Positions 1 through 14,541 of a DNA stretch of 64,000 nucleotides are shown here, piece by piece. The DNA is from Pithys albifrons albifrons (lineage: Eukaryota > Chordata > Aves > Passeriformes > Thamnophilidae): positions 109,246,227-109,310,226 of the forward strand of contig NC_092458.1 of NCBI RefSeq assembly GCF_047495875.1. Reading direction: 5' to 3'. Position 1 is the first letter of the stretch. The number at the start of each line of letters is the position of its first letter. Under the pieces are notes generated by a model. It had not been told where the DNA came from. It was given only the letters and a program-made list of their open reading frames with translations, and did no database searches. The translations under genes and the position numbers were made by a program.

Positions 1-3000
1 TATGGTCATATAAAGAGAGAGAAAAAAACTAGCACACTGTTTTCTTTACCAGAGGTACTGCAGATGTAAATGAAAAAGTCTAGGCCTTGAACTTCAATAT
101 CCAATCTAATATACAGGAAAAAAACAAAACAAAACCCAAAACCAAAGAAAACCCCACCAAACCCCAACACTAAATCCCTTCCTCCCTATTTTAACCTTGT
201 GTAGCTGTTCAAGTTTTTGACAAACAGCCAGAGGAAGTTGCTGCTCTGGAGATCTGGTTTGTTTGAGCTAGGATTTTAAACTCTGTAATTCCCTTTAAAG
301 AAGTAGGCTTCCCTCCCTTCCCCCTTTATAATCTGCAAAAAGGAGGAAGGACGCTTCAAGGTACAGTATTATTTTTACCACTAGATCTTGTGCCAACAGA
401 AATGCAGAGTTTAATTTTATTAGGCTGTAGAGAATAAAAATACCATAAGAATTTCAGTAAATGATTGTGACTTGATATATTCATGTTCTAAAGTAAGTAC
501 CTCCTCTCATCTTATTTAAGTATATTTTAAGACGTCCTTTCACTCTTTGTCACCTTAGATAATGATTTTAAGTCAAGACTTGCAACTATACAAACCAAAC
601 CAATCAAATAAAAAACCCACAGCAAAACTCTTGCCTAGGTGTGGAAGCCAGTGAAGTGTGACACCAACAGACACAAAAAAATAGAGCTCATTCAATAGAT
701 TTAAAAATGAGGGTAGCATGTTAAGAACCTACCTTTAATCACCTAATTAAGAAAATCCTAGCTGAACTGTCAGAGGCCATCTATATCAGCCTCCACAACA
801 CTGGGATTTTATGTAAGGGAAATCTACCTTGTTCATCAAGAAGAGGAAAAATAAAGAAAATTAGCAGCTGTTTTGGGAGGGAGGATGTCATACCTTAAGC
901 TGCCAGCTCAGCAGAATTATGTCTAGAATCTGTACAAATAAAACTAATTTTCATGTGCTCTTAGTACAGACCTCCACTTTCTAAGTTTGATCCTCTATTT
1001 TAAGTCTTGAAGTCTATAAGTGCTTTCTGTGTAATCCATGATATGTATTTTCCAGCTCTCTACTTACTATTCTTTGGCTAGATCCTCTATTTCAGAGCCC
1101 CTTTGTTGATGTTTTTCTTGCTTTATTCAGAAAGATAAGTTTCTGACAAATGGAACCAGACTCTAACTTGATGAAAGATCCTTCTTAGTTACATATTCTC
1201 TATCAAATTTTCTCTAAAAGAAGAAATTTCTAATTAAATTTGGTCTACATGTATTCTCAATCACTGCATAGCTGCTTCAATGTTAGAATTGTAGACATCT
1301 GACCAATACAACTTATTTGATGGAGTTTAAGATCTAGACATTAACATATCACAGATATGGCCAAGAAGGCATTTTGCATCTCTAGCATCTTCTGAGAAGT
1401 TTAGACACAAAAAAACACTACTAATACTTTGGACATATTGAACCTTGGAAAACAAACAACAGAAACAAAGCAGAGATGTAAAAAGTAGAACATTACCTTA
1501 AAAAGAGAGAAAGTGAGAAGACCTATTATATAAACCTATTTCAGGCTAGCACTACTTTCATGGACTTCTCAGGCTGAACATTCAGTGTTTTGTGTGTGTG
1601 TGTACTCATATCTTGTAGATGGAAAAAAAATTCCAAAGAATTCTTACTGGTCCTATTCTTTCTTAAAAAATATTCTACAGTACTCAAAATAAATGTTCCA
1701 ATATTGAAAAATAAATATAAAAAAGATCAAACAGAATTACCAGTGGAAGAACAGTGATTTATTTGCTATTCTTTAAGATGGGCTTTTTTTTTTAATTTTA
1801 GTATGAGCAGATAGTTTCTACATGTACAGGCAGAACAGACAGAAAGTAAAGGAAATATCTACCACTAGTCTGTTTTACTTCTGAATGATTCTCTAATTCA
1901 GGCTGTAGCTATTTTTGGCTGCAATGAGTGTATCTATCACATACTTTAAGTTTTTGCTGAATGCACATACCAGAGGAACTGTAACTAAAACACTATAGAT
2001 TATGCAACAAAGACACAGAGCACCACATTCACTAGTCAATAGCATTGCTTGCCTTTTACCCTTTAGAATGACATTTAAAAAATCTTAACAAGATCTAAAA
2101 AGGCTTTAGTAAGTCTGTTTCTTTGTTGCCAGTAAAGAATAGAAGTGTCAGATAACAAAGTTTAAATAAAATGGCAGGATGTAGTTCTTTTTATTGAAGT
2201 TTTTTTTTCCTTCAAGTTTCTCCTCCTTTGCTAAATAAATCAGGTAATATTTGTATATAAATATATATTCTGTGATGGGAGTTATGTTTCACAAACAGAT
2301 ATTTATTCACTATATTCTAGCATGACATGAGATCTCTCCTATGCATGTATATCATATAAAAGTAGGCAGAGGGGCTTTGAGCAGAATCTGAGCATTTTAA
2401 TACTCCTCAGTTGCTCTCCAGCACTGCAGCTCATTTTCTTTCAGATTCCCAGCCTGTTAATGTACAGCCAAAGCCTTATGGTTTGAAAAAACTGCATTTG
2501 TTCCAATAGAATTGTAAGAACTGTGGCTGAAGGTGTGGTTTCTCCATCACGTATTTTAACACAGAGGTGATCTTTGCAAACCTTGGCTTTGCCAGCATAA
2601 GGCATAGTGAAATGACCATGCCATTTTTAAATGAGAGAACTAGGACTTAAAGGAATATACCTCAATTTCTGAGATATATTTTCTGACATCCTAGATCTGG
2701 GGTACGTAAATCTTGTGCTTTGAGTAGGCTGTCATTATATGGCACAAATGAGCTAATGTGTATCACTAAATTAAAATTCCAAGTATGTTGGTGTTTTGTT
2801 CTGCATACATATATTTAAGACAGAAAAGTACTGGAAAAGATTTCATTAACATAAATGACAGCAGCACATGAAGAATTACAGCCTGCTGTCTAGGTAAAGA
2901 CAATACTGCAGAGAGAAATCTTTTTTGTGTCTGCCTGTATAGGATTAAAGTTTAAAAACCTCTCATAATTATCTTCACCGTGAACATATTTTTTATATCA

Positions 3001-6000
3001 GCATCTTATTTTAAAATATACAGGCATACGTAAAAAAATAAATCCAAGTAAAGTATGCAAAAATATGTATTATTGTGGTTTATTATTGCTTGATGTGCAT
3101 TCTAAATACAGAAGATGCCATCATCCTACTTCAGAGTTCCTGGGGGAGTTTGGGCAGGAAAGAAAGTAGAAACAGAGTAGTCTGTGAAAAAGAGCTGGCA
3201 TCTCCTACATCACTGTCATGGATTACCATTTACACCTCAAACCAGAGAGCTTATAACCTTAACAAGCAAGAAAATCTGTGTTTCATGCTGAGTCACCATG
3301 AGCGTAAAATTTGCACAAAGCCCAAGATGTTAGGGATCAGCTCACACCACGTGTTCCTGAGCTATCCCTATGAAACATTCCTGGTATGGGAATGATGTAT
3401 ACATGTTCTATGTAGTATAGATGATTACTTGGGCTGCCAAGCAACTGTAAACTGTCCTCAGCAGAATCCCCTCTGTTCAAACTCCAGTGCTTGTGTCACT
3501 TCCTATTGCTAACTCTCAGCTTCAGCCTTAAGCCTTGTCATCAAGTACATAAGCAACAGACATATCTCTTGGCTGACAAATTCATCTATAGCCATCCGAG
3601 AGTAAAGCAATGGTAATTTGAGAGCTGTTGTAATTAAAAATGGTGCTATCCACTATTTTTTGTCTGTTTAAGATCAGGCTCCCCTTGACCTTGCTATCGT
3701 GTCTGAAAAGAAGTTGGATCTTGCTAGCTGATGATTTCTCCATTTTCAAGAAAGTCTAACCTGGAAGTGAGAAGATTATATTAAGCCCAGGTGCATAAAT
3801 ATAAAGGTTGGGTGAGGGAATATAAGATTTGAACAGAGTATTCATCAGTCTACTAAGGAACAAATGGTGTGTTCAAATAGGCCCCAAAATTCATTAAGTC
3901 CTCATTCACATGTGCTAGTATGGATTACTGAGTTATCTTGAAAAGCATAAGACAGACTAAAGGTTTTAAATTCCAATTATATTTTATTTGCATTGAGCAT
4001 AACCACATGAACTAATGAATGAAGTACAAAGGATGCATGAGTCCAGCTCAGTAAAGACACAAAAGTAGACCTGAGTTTTATGCATCTGCACTTCTTATTT
4101 TATCTTTCATTTTGCTGTTTTCAAGATGAAACGAGGTTGTACAACATATAATTAATGATCCCCCAAATACTTAGCTGCACTCCTAAAGATGCCTGTCTGA
4201 GTAGAAACATAATAAATTGTCAAGACATCACTGCTTGTTTGAGCTACCTATTTTCCAATAACCTACATAATCATTCAGTAAAACAAATGTTGTAAAATAC
4301 TTTTATATCTCTAAATATTTATTACATTTTTTCTCCCCCAATGCTTCCTGTTGTCTTCTGGCCTAATATTTTCTTGAAGGCTGAAAGGACAGGAGAAAAC
4401 ATACTGTAAATCTCTTGGCTCTTATTTGGTAAATTATAAAAAACTTTTGATCTTTTGATCTCGAAACAACATAACCTAAAAGCCTTTTCTTCTTGGCTGG
4501 AATCCCAGACTCCAAATGTCATTCAAAGGATACATTTTCATGATAAACTGTTTGATACTCTACATCCTTGTATAAATTTGTATTATTTGTATTTTGATTA
4601 TTATATGTTAGTGCTTTCCATGAGGTTTTTCATATTCAGCTTTGATCATTTCATTGGGGGTGTAAAAAACTGGATATTTAAAATAAAATTTTAAACAAGT
4701 TTTTCTGCAAGACAATACCAGAACTTGCAGAAGGAGAAATTTTAAGTGGAGGAAAAATAATCTTTCTCCATTGCTAGATGAAACCAAAGAATTTTGCACT
4801 AAACTCTAGCTGAGAAGAGAGATGGATATTTGAGAGAAAGAAAAAAACTGTTAGGAATTAGTATTAGAAAAAAACCATCTTGGTCAAGTTTACTTGAGTA
4901 GAGCTACCTAACCATTTGTTTCATTTTCCCTGTATTGTTTATTATCCACATCTAATTCTCTTTTTATACACAAGTTTTACAGTTGAAGGCAAATTCCTTT
5001 GGCAATAGTGAAGCACATACTGTGGATAAATAATGAATATACATGGTTGTTTATATATATATTTATAAAAAAATTAGTACATCCTTGTGATCTAGTATGT
5101 CAAGAAGTGTAAGTCAGGAAAGTATTTGGCTTCACTCAACTTTAATTTAACGGCAAGAGTCAGAAATTATTTACTACATATTGTTTTAATATTACTGCAT
5201 AATACAGCCTTGCAAAATTGTCATGAAAATTTACTGGTAGAGATGCAAATTTATATTTGTTTGCCTTTTTTCACAGTAATCAATCATCATGTTGAATTAG
5301 TAATTTTTTTCACTGCATTGCAAAATATTATTTATTTCAGAAAGCTGAATGAGAAGAAATTTGCCAAACTGCTATGCTATAAATACATATTTCTATATGC
5401 TTATCTTCTGTAAATAAATTGTGTGTTGTAGCTCTGTAGCTTTTTCGTGTGTTGGGAGTATAATGAACATTGAAACTGGAAAAGAATGCACAAAGATTAC
5501 ATAAAAATGACAATTGTAAACTGCAGAACCTTTTTTGTTTGCTCATTTTTTAATTTTAGAAATATTACAGGCATAAATAATACTAATGTTAGCTACATGA
5601 TAGGGCAAATTTGCAGGTTTTATGTTGTAGAGAGGTAACTTTGGAGTTTTAATAACAGATGTGTAGCATCTTTCTCATAAATTTAAAATTATCATATTTA
5701 AGGTCCAGGTTATGTCCTGTCAGTGGTGCAGTGCTAATGATTCACTCATTTCTCTGTATTTATGCTTGCATTGGAGGTGTGGGGCTAACAGGTAGGTCTG
5801 AATGGATTTCATAGAGAAGAGGATTGATGATAATTTCACTGGTCTAACATCATTCCTGGAGTGCACACCACAAAGCAATACAAGAAATATTTCATGTTGT
5901 AACAATCATAAAAAGGTGGCTCTGAGAAGGCTGAAACACCTCTATAGCTCAGTATATTACCCTGGATCCCAGGAACAGATTGGGTATCCCAAAACCTTAC

Positions 6001-9000
6001 TATAATTTTTGGTAGGAGAAATTTATTAGCATAGTGTAAGAACCCTAAAATTGATTGTAATTGAGAACATTAACCTGTTTTGTTTTGTTGTTTTATTCAT
6101 TTGGATATTGGCCTAATGATTCAAGCAATGGCATTTTGAGGAAGATTTTCGTTTCAGTGCTGAGTTTAGCACAATTCAAAATGGAAGAAATTTCTTGTTA
6201 CAAAGCCCAGTCTTCCATCCTGCTCTTCTGTGCACTTGATGGTTCAAGAGGCCTCCTGGACTTGGAGTAGAATGTAACAGGTAAGGTTGAGAAATTACAT
6301 ATTCTCTTAAAATTTCAAGACACTTTTTTGCACTGTAAAGAATCAAAAGCCTAGAAAATTGAGTCTTTATTCATGTCCTCTTTAGGTAGTAATGATTAGC
6401 TTTAATAAAACCAAACTGATTTCTGCATGAACCAATACTCCACTTGAAAGGTCCTTTGATCTGCATTAACTTTTCCAAAGTTAAGTCGTACCCATTCAAG
6501 AGCACAGTTTTACAGAAAACTGAAAATTCCATTTTTTGGTTTGTTCGTTTGTGGGGTTTTTGTTTTGTTTATGTTTTTCAGCTAGATTTAGTGGTTGGTT
6601 ATCCGTATGGTAGTGAACAGCTATTTCAGCATTGGTTGAATGAAGTTAGTTTCAACCATATTATTGAAAGCATTCTGTATCTCACCAAAATTGACATGAA
6701 AACCTGGTTTGATAACAAAGAAAAATTTTTGATTTATTTGTCATTTGATAGAGTAGAGCTGGTTGAGATGGTGGAGAGGGATTCTGTCACAGCAACATCC
6801 CTGTCAGTGACAGAGTATTAAGGCCAGTGAGAAACTTCATGTTTTTCAGAAGAGAGAGAAGAGTGAAGTAAGAAAACTGAGCCAGAAGCAACAGAGGGGT
6901 AATTTGAACAAATACCTAGTAGTCCCAGAGTTAATAAGGTTCAGAGTTGTTGAAATAACTAATGAAAATCAAAATACTGTAAAGTAATATACCATGTAAA
7001 GCAACAAGCTAGTTTTTCTAATAAAGAGAAGGTGAAAGGAAAGCAACAAAACCAACCTCTTATTTGCATAAACAGAAGAATTTTTGGTTGTGCAATAAAA
7101 GTCAATGACTGAGGAAATAATGAAGGCATCTATATGAGTGTTTATGACAGCAATTGCATCTGCCAAAGGGTGGAATATTTTTCCACATTCAGGTGGGTGG
7201 TTCCAGAACTAAATATTAACTTTAGATTAGGGATATGTTGTATAATTTTCTCTTTGGCATTGCTGATTTAAATATAGGAATTGAGCTATGCAAGAGTGGG
7301 AAGCAGATAAACTATCATTAGCATCATTCTAGTAACACCAGCTGCACTGAATACCAAACAGGTTTATACTTAGCAGGGGAAAGTAAATGTAGCTGCTCAG
7401 AGATTTGGATATCTATTAACAGCTTGTCCAGTAGCTGAGATTGGACTAGGCTCATGTCTGTTGATATGTTTCACTCACAAAGTGTTCTGCTTAACATTAA
7501 GATAATCAGTGTTTATGAAAAAAAGGAAATCATAAATTTATGCAATAAATCAGACTGCCCTATAGTATGCTATGTCCATGCCTGTTCATATATAGAATCT
7601 ATTACTTCCTTCCTCAGCTCACAAAATGAACTTTCAACAGTTCTGGCATTTAAACATGAAATTTTGAATGTGCTATTGCCAAATAGTCATTTGCTGCTGA
7701 AGAAAGCATTTCTGCTCATGATGCAAAAGATTTAACTTCTGAATTTTCCCCAAAATAAAAAGGTACATTTTTCAGATTTTGCCGCCAGAGTAGATCACAC
7801 ATATATTTTTCAAAATGGATCAAAGTACAGTAATGCAGGAGTCACTAATGTAATTTCAGCCACTCTAGCACTATCTTTTGCTGAATTGTGAAATTTTTGG
7901 CTCAGTTTCTTTTAGGCTACTACCTGTAGCATTGTTTTCATCTTCTGTGGCTAGGATTCAGGACAGCTTCTCTCTTTTTTTACTGCTACCATCCAGTGTG
8001 TGGCTGCAGGACAGTGTCACTGTCCTTTCACTTATGAGCAATTATGTTAACTCAGAGTGGAGCATGGCCTGGTTTTCATCCCACTTTTATGGGTGTGAGT
8101 TGCTTTGGTCTAGACTATAGGTGAATGTCACCAAATGGGAACTATGTTGAGTAGTACAAAACTCACTGTGAAATTTTTGCATGTCCTGACCCAACTAAAT
8201 TCTGAGGCCAAGATGTGCAGAAATCAGTCAGGAAAACCTTGAAAATATATGCTTAAGCACAACTTACTTCTTTATGATTAGAGTGCCTGCTTAATGTGCT
8301 TCCCTTAATACCAGCTTTGAGTTGCACTGATCTAGAAAGATGATGAAGGTGTTAATTGCTTTGTATGATTTTGTCAGTAATTATAGTGTTGGAAGGTTTG
8401 TGGATATTTTCTCACAGGAGAGCAAAAAAATCCTCCCTGGATGTTTCTTCAGCTGCAACAGAAGTGAACTGAACTTGAGCATTTCAGGGATAGTGGTAAA
8501 ATGCCTATTGACTTCTTTGATTCAGAGACTGATATTTATCTACCTGATGAAAAAAGATAGTTACAGCTTTGACTGGGTTGGGTAGTGGTATCAGAGGTGA
8601 AATATATTCATGGTGGTAAAGAAATGCAAGTAATTCTCAGAGTGTGCTCAGATATCAGTCAACACATAGTAATTTATTAGAGATCTGCAGTAAGAAATGT
8701 GTCCTAAGCCGTTATTTCACACAGATCAGCTGCAGTAGTACTGCTGAATGCTGTGACAACTGAATCAGTTTTAACAATTCTAGTTGTCAAGAAAAATATA
8801 TTTTAGGCATATAACAGAGATTGACTTAAAGCAAATGTTTATCTCAGCTACTTTATCAGACTAGCATGATACAGATTTTAGGCATATTTATGTCCATAAA
8901 GAGAACAACAGGATGCTTGTGTTGCTATAACCTTAGTAACTTTCTGGACCACTGCTCTTTGCTTAGTTGACTGCTATTATTGGCACATTATACTAAATAC

Positions 9001-10028
9001 ACCATGTAGCATTTTTCTATTTTGCTTCTCAAGGGGCTTATGGAAATTTAGACCTAAAAATTATATAGCACAAAAATGTTATTATAGATGAAGAGAATAA
9101 AGAATAATGTATTTAAAAGTCAGTCTTCTCTATACATAAGTTCTGGAGAAAAGTGAGCAATTTGTACATTTAACATATAATTCAGACTAAACTGATTTGG
9201 TTTCCTGTGTACATTATACAGATGAAACAGGAAAAGAGAAAGCTTTGTTCAATTCCTTTTCCCATTTCAGGATATAGGTAAAATTTCTTGTCCCCTGGCT
9301 TTTCAATGGCTGAGGGATTGTAGACTACAGGCTCCTTTCCTAAGCACTGTGGAAACTCAGCTGTATATATATCATCACACACACTCTGGGGTAGCAGAAT
9401 ATTTTTGAGAAGATTTTATGCTTAATTGAAGATATTATGGAAGTGTTGAAACTTTGGATCACAAAAAATATTTCCTTTAAAACAGAGTGAGCTGAAAATC
9501 TTCATGGGAATACAAATGTTGCATTTACAAGAACAATAACTATGATCCCTCTTCTTGTAACTCTGGAAACCCATAAAAACTGCCTTCACCAAAGCTCAGA
9601 GTCTTGACTTATTAAAAGTGGTAGTAATAAGAAATATCTATAATAATACATACATTTTGTATTTCATGTCAGATCATATATTTCCCACTCTTCCAGGAAA
9701 ATCTAGTACAGAGAAATAACAAGATAAAACAAGTAAGTGCCATGTTCACTATCTCATGGAGACAGGAACATAAAAATTTTCTCTCATCATTATCAAAGTG
9801 AGTGGAGCTAGTTTTATTTCAGTGTTAAATTTAACATTGAAAACACTGTTAAAACTAATGCCTTGTTCCTTGAAAAATGACTCAACCTTACCTACAAGTA
9901 ATTTTTCATCTTCAGTCACCAGTTCAGTTTTGTTTGGACATAGAATTAAGGCAGGAATATAAAAGTAATATTGTTTCTCTGATGAGTCTTCATCTATTTT
10001 TGCTCATATTTTAGCATTTTGCACATTA
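1..10028. other. Unassigned AT-rich DNA, no gene seen
   Basis: No exon, RNA gene or mobile element was recognised in this first 10 kb. The longest open frame (6444-6821, plus strand, 125 codons) has no motif I know and sits in DNA of the same composition as its surroundings, so I treat it as chance. Short tracts include an A/C-rich run near 117-168 and a TG run at 1591-1603. Several moderately GC-richer patches (for example 2380-2480 and 5700-5990) could be old unrecognised repeats or conserved non-coding elements; the sequence alone does not decide. Confidence 0.55.
117..168. repeat. A/C-rich low-complexity tract
   Basis: An irregular run of AAAAC and AACCC-like units. It is simple sequence with no fixed period and no flanking duplication that would suggest a retroposed poly(A) tail. 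Confidence 0.6.
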
Positions 10029-10404
10029 GATGGACGGACACAGCCAGAGAGTGTGGTCAGTGTTGTCCAGGTTGAGGTTGAAAACATGTGGTGTCCCTCA
10101 GGGCTCTGTCTTGGTGGTTGGGTCCCTTAATGTCTTTGTCACTTACACAGTGAGATCAAGAGCACCCTCAGTAAGTTTGCAGAAGACATGAAGCTGAGTG
10201 GTGCAGTTGCCACACCTGAAGAATGGGATGCCATCCACAGGGTCCTGGACAAGCTTGAAAAGTGTGCCCATGAAAACCTCATGAAGTTCAAGTCCCAGTG
10301 CAACATAAGTACAGATGAGAAGAACTCACTGAGAGCAGCTCAGTGGAGTAGGACTTGATGATCTTTAAAGTCCCATCCAACCCAGGCCATTCTATGATTC
10401 CATT
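10029..10404 (+). mobile_element. CR1 LINE fragment, RT region fused to 3' tail by deletion
   Basis: CR1 is the dominant non-LTR retrotransposon of birds; its ORF2 encodes an endonuclease and a reverse transcriptase. In frame from 10090 the DNA reads GVPQGSVL, a conserved reverse-transcriptase stretch. In another frame, 10176-10187 reads FAED where an active enzyme has FADD, so the first catalytic aspartate is changed to glutamate. A frameshift lies between the two blocks. At about 10340 the coding part jumps directly to the 3' terminal segment (GGACTTGATGATCTTTAAAG) and the CR1 tail TTCTATGATTCC near 10391. The piece is therefore 5'-truncated, internally deleted and dead. Element identity is sure; the exact left end is uncertain by tens of bases. 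Confidence 0.9.
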
Positions 10405-13400
10405 ATTTTAGGCAGAACAATGGACTGCCTAGAGATAATTCAATAATAACACTGAGAATAGTCACCTGTAAATAAACTATGGAGGCTGGAGAAGGTGAAG
10501 AAGGTGCTGGAACAGGATTTCATGATTTTCTTGTGCAGGGCATCACTGCCATTAAATCTCAGAGCAGTTTGTCCTTGTTGTTCATCTATAGAGATGGGAT
10601 GACATTGACATTGAGGAAGACAAATGTAGTGAGATTGACTTTAACGTGATGATTTTCTGCATTGTTAATTTTTTTGTTGTTGTCTCAGCACTTGAGAACT
10701 GTCTGGGTTGTATATTATAAGGCTATACAGGCCTGTGTTGCGTCAACAGAGAGTAGAAATCTCTATTATGATAGTTGCAAAATAAAATCTCTGTAAAAAC
10801 ATTATTGAAAATAGCTAAACTTTACAATATAAAATCAAAATGATTTCTCTATTAGAAGAGGATAAAAAATTGTTAAGAAAGACAGACAAGATAAGTGCAT
10901 AACAAAGTAGGATTTCCATGTTAAAACAAAATAGCAACAAAAACCCCCAAATAAACCAGCATAAATTATTTCTGGAATCTCTTTTCTCTTCCAGCAGATG
11001 ACAGTGATTATACTAATTATAGTTGTATTTTCTGCAGAAGTTTATAGATAATGTATGAAATTAAAATATTGTCAGATGTTAAAATTACAGAGACAAAAAC
11101 TTTATGTGAACTTTTTGAGAGCAGTAATCTCAGGAAATGGGCAATTGAGGTTTAGCATTGTTTTGGCATTACATTCTCTTTGCAGTAAAATGCTGAACAG
11201 ATGTATCTGATAGCAGTTGTAACCTATTCAGAAGGAAGGCTGCCAGTGCTAACCTACCACTGGTAGAAAGCAATAAAGTGTCTCTGGAACCTGTTCACTA
11301 CATATGGTTTGCCTGAGGTTACTGTCTTGCCTTTCTTGCAATGTTACCCAATAAATCACAGAAAATATGGATTCATTTTGAACTTAAATGAAATAAGAAA
11401 AAATAAAAGTCTAAAGAAAGAGAAAGCAAAGAGCAGATTGTGAGGACTGTTGGATATTTTCATTTCAGACATGAAATAAGCAATTTTTAAGACTAAACTG
11501 TTTAAAAAATCCCTAAAATGGTGCCACTAAAATGTCTCTATTGTTGCTTAATATACTTATTTTCTTTTCAGAAAGAAATGCTATTGCAGCCTAGACTTAT
11601 ACAACATCTGCTGTGCTAATTATCAATATATTACTAAGCCCTCAATTTCCTTACTCAAACATAATTCTTTGAAACATTACGAGAAACAATAGATTTAGGA
11701 GTATATCACTTGGGGATTTGATGTACTGTTCAACTTAGATTCTTTCATTCTGGCCAGATGGAGTTCATAAGAAGTTGTGGGGGAGAAAGCCTCTAAACCA
11801 TTGCCAAAAATCTTTACTGCACTTGCAAGATTTGCAAAAATTGTTAAAGAGCAAGTTATCCAACAGCAGCCTGTGGGGAGAAAAAGCATAGGTTTTACAT
11901 ATAAATCAGTTATGTCCTTAATGTAAAATCAAAGGTAATTCTGTTTCAGACTGGAAAAAGCGAGTTCACATACACTGCAGTTTCTATTTAAAATGAGTCA
12001 TTTGCTTAATCTCTGCCCATATCAGTTTCTACAATGGTATTTAAATGCCATGGAGAAGCAGATAAAGACTAGGAGTCTTCTTATGGTATATATCAGAGAA
12101 CAGGACTTTGGAAGATAAAACAAAGATGAGATAAACAGTCCCAAAAATCTGCATATTTGATTTTACATTATTTACATTTGGGGGACAAAACAAAGTATAT
12201 TTTCAGTTACCTAAGGTGGGATTTTTATCATCTGCATCTGAGCTTGGCACCTTGACCTGGCTTTAAGGGAAGAGAGACGAACTGCCACCTTTTGTAAGCC
12301 AGCTAACTTGGTTTTGATTGTTGCTGTGCTGAAGAGAACCGCTAATGTTTCTGATTTTCCATTGATGCTACAGGAAGCCTGAGAGGCAAGCCCATATTTT
12401 GGTGTTTCCATTGGCCAGTAGAATCCTTCCCCCATGGCCATGGGTGTGTCACAATAGAGAGTTTATACTGTGAACACAAATGAGCTGGGAGACACTGCTC
12501 ATAATTGGTTTTGGGTTTTTTTGTTTTAATTTATTTCTTCATTCACTTTGCACATGACCCCCTTCAGAGAGCGTAAATGGACCTGGAATTCAGCATCCAG
12601 GAGTCAAGCCCCAGCCACATGGCATGTATGTTCATTTGGTAATGGGATGAGTTACAGAGACTCATCTTTGGCTCTAGGTATGCTCTGGGATCATCTTGTT
12701 AGACTTGCCTATTTATTAGACCCACCTCGTGAGGATGAGTCCTTTGGATTATGCAGAGATGTGACATGAATGAATTTCTTTTAATGTCAAAGAGCTTTTT
12801 TCCTCAGGAAGTATATTAATTTGTTACACTGGTAGGGTACAATATGTATAACATTCTTTAGGCCTTCAGAAAATGTTTATTTAAAAAGGATTGACTATAT
12901 AAATAAATTTAGAGAAAATATGTATTTATCAAGTGCTGCAATTAAGATTCCTTTACTTTTCTTGGCAGTTCTCCTTGAGGAACAAAATTTTCCTCTGTAG
13001 GAAAAAAAGGGGCCTCATTCCTAGTGATCATAAATCAAGTCAAAGTAGCTGGAGGGATTTATATCAGAGAATGATCTGTGCCACCAGGTAAAATTATTCC
13101 CAAAGGAAGATTCTTGGTGTAATTCCAATGAATTCACTGAATAAATGTGCCACTTTAATCATATATAAAATAATCTAGCATCCTCATATTCGATGTCACT
13201 GGCTTGCAGAAAGAGGTTTCTAATATGCTCTTTCCTATCTATTCACTGGCTGAATTAAAACTAATACAATTCCTTCAGGTCTTACACAGACAATATTATT
13301 GCTTTGTTACTTTTTATGCTACTTTAAAAATGGTGAAATATTTTACCAGTAAATAAGATTAGGTTGCCTCAGTACACTTAAAATCTTTATGAGTTTTTTT

Positions 13401-14238
13401 CAGAAAATATATATACCTGTACCAAACAATTGTAAACGCCGTCTGTAGTGTAGCTCAACAAAGTTACATTCTTTATCTTTTAAATTATCATCTCTGTGTG
13501 TTAACCTAATATCTAGAAAGAGATGGGAAAACCATAAGCTTTTGGAATAAAATAGAAAGTTCCGAGCAGCAAGATATATGTTAGGAATTAATTTTCTTTT
13601 TCTATTTCTCAGAATGAAATAGAATGTTATAAACACATTCTTGAGGGTTTTGTAGTGCTTTGAAACTGCTGATGTTGTTTAGAACCACATATTGCCTTCT
13701 TCTGCAGCTTTCAAATGATGCAACAGTAATATTTTTTGTTTGAAAGTTACTATCGGGTTTATATAAGGATCTGAGGCCCATGCAGAGCATTTACACTCAT
13801 ATGTTGAACTCCAAGGAAACAGTTTCTATCAACTTTTCCCCATACACTGGAAAATAACATTATTAATATGAGATGGATCTACAGATGTAATAAATAACAA
13901 TTATGTTAAAGAAAAATAGTTTCTCCAATGAAAATTGATTTTTCTATTTTCTCCTAGAGATTTATTTTGATCATATGTAGTTTATAAAGGAAATATCTGT
14001 ATATGAAAACAGAAGATGTTTGTTGTCACAATTTACTACGAAATGAAGATTTACTGCTAACTTTTATTTGAAGAAAACATGTAGTGAAGGTCAAATGCAA
14101 GACTTAGACAACTTCAAACTCATGCAGGGTTTTTTAAGAACTATTTTCAAAAGGTTCTGATTTTACTCCTGATTCTCATTTCAATAAAAGGGTAATACAC
14201 AATTAAATGCACAAAACCTATGTTTAAGTAAGATGAAG
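10405..14238. other. Unassigned DNA between CR1 and the inverted repeat
   Basis: No gene seen. A somewhat GC-richer stretch at 12210-12770 carries short open frames on both strands (76 codons minus, 73 codons plus) without recognisable motifs. It could be a degraded mobile element. The rest is AT-rich and unstructured to my reading. Confidence 0.5.
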
Positions 14239-14388
14239 GTTGTGACACAAACTGACAAAAGACAGGAAATTTGAAGTTAAGGCTGTAACTCTGGCTTTAA
14301 GTTATGTCATGGAAAAACAGAGAGCATTATAGATAGAGTGTCAGCCTTAGCTTTCAATTTCCTGCCTTTTGTCAGTTTATGTCACAAC
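14239..14388. repeat. Long inverted repeat: two 47-bp arms around a 56-base spacer
   Basis: The arm at 14239-14285 begins GTTGTGACACAAACTGAC and ends AAGGCTG. The arm at 14342-14388 is its reverse complement with 42 of 47 positions identical by my hand alignment and no gaps. Most of the five differences would form G-U pairs in a transcript of one strand or the other. The spacer is 14286-14341. A single-stranded copy would fold into a long hairpin. No target-site duplication of 2-8 bp was found at the outer ends, so a MITE-like DNA transposon is possible but not shown. A microRNA-like or snap-back repeat origin is equally open. It lies 153 bases upstream of the ERVL-type LTR and is not part of it. 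Confidence 0.85.
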
Positions 14389-14541
14389 GTTAATTATGTT
14401 TAACATAACTTTTGGATTTAATTTCCCCATCTGTTTTTCTGTAACTTGTTTTTGTTGCTGTTGTTATAGAGGAAAATAAATTTCATTACAATTAAGAAGG
14501 TACAGGTTACTTAGTACAGTGATTTATTTTTTGTTTCAGGC

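Noticed and set aside
6444..6821. 125-codon open frame, plus strand
   Set aside because: No family features. T-rich low-complexity codons near 6540-6580 and no splice or start context that argues for a gene.
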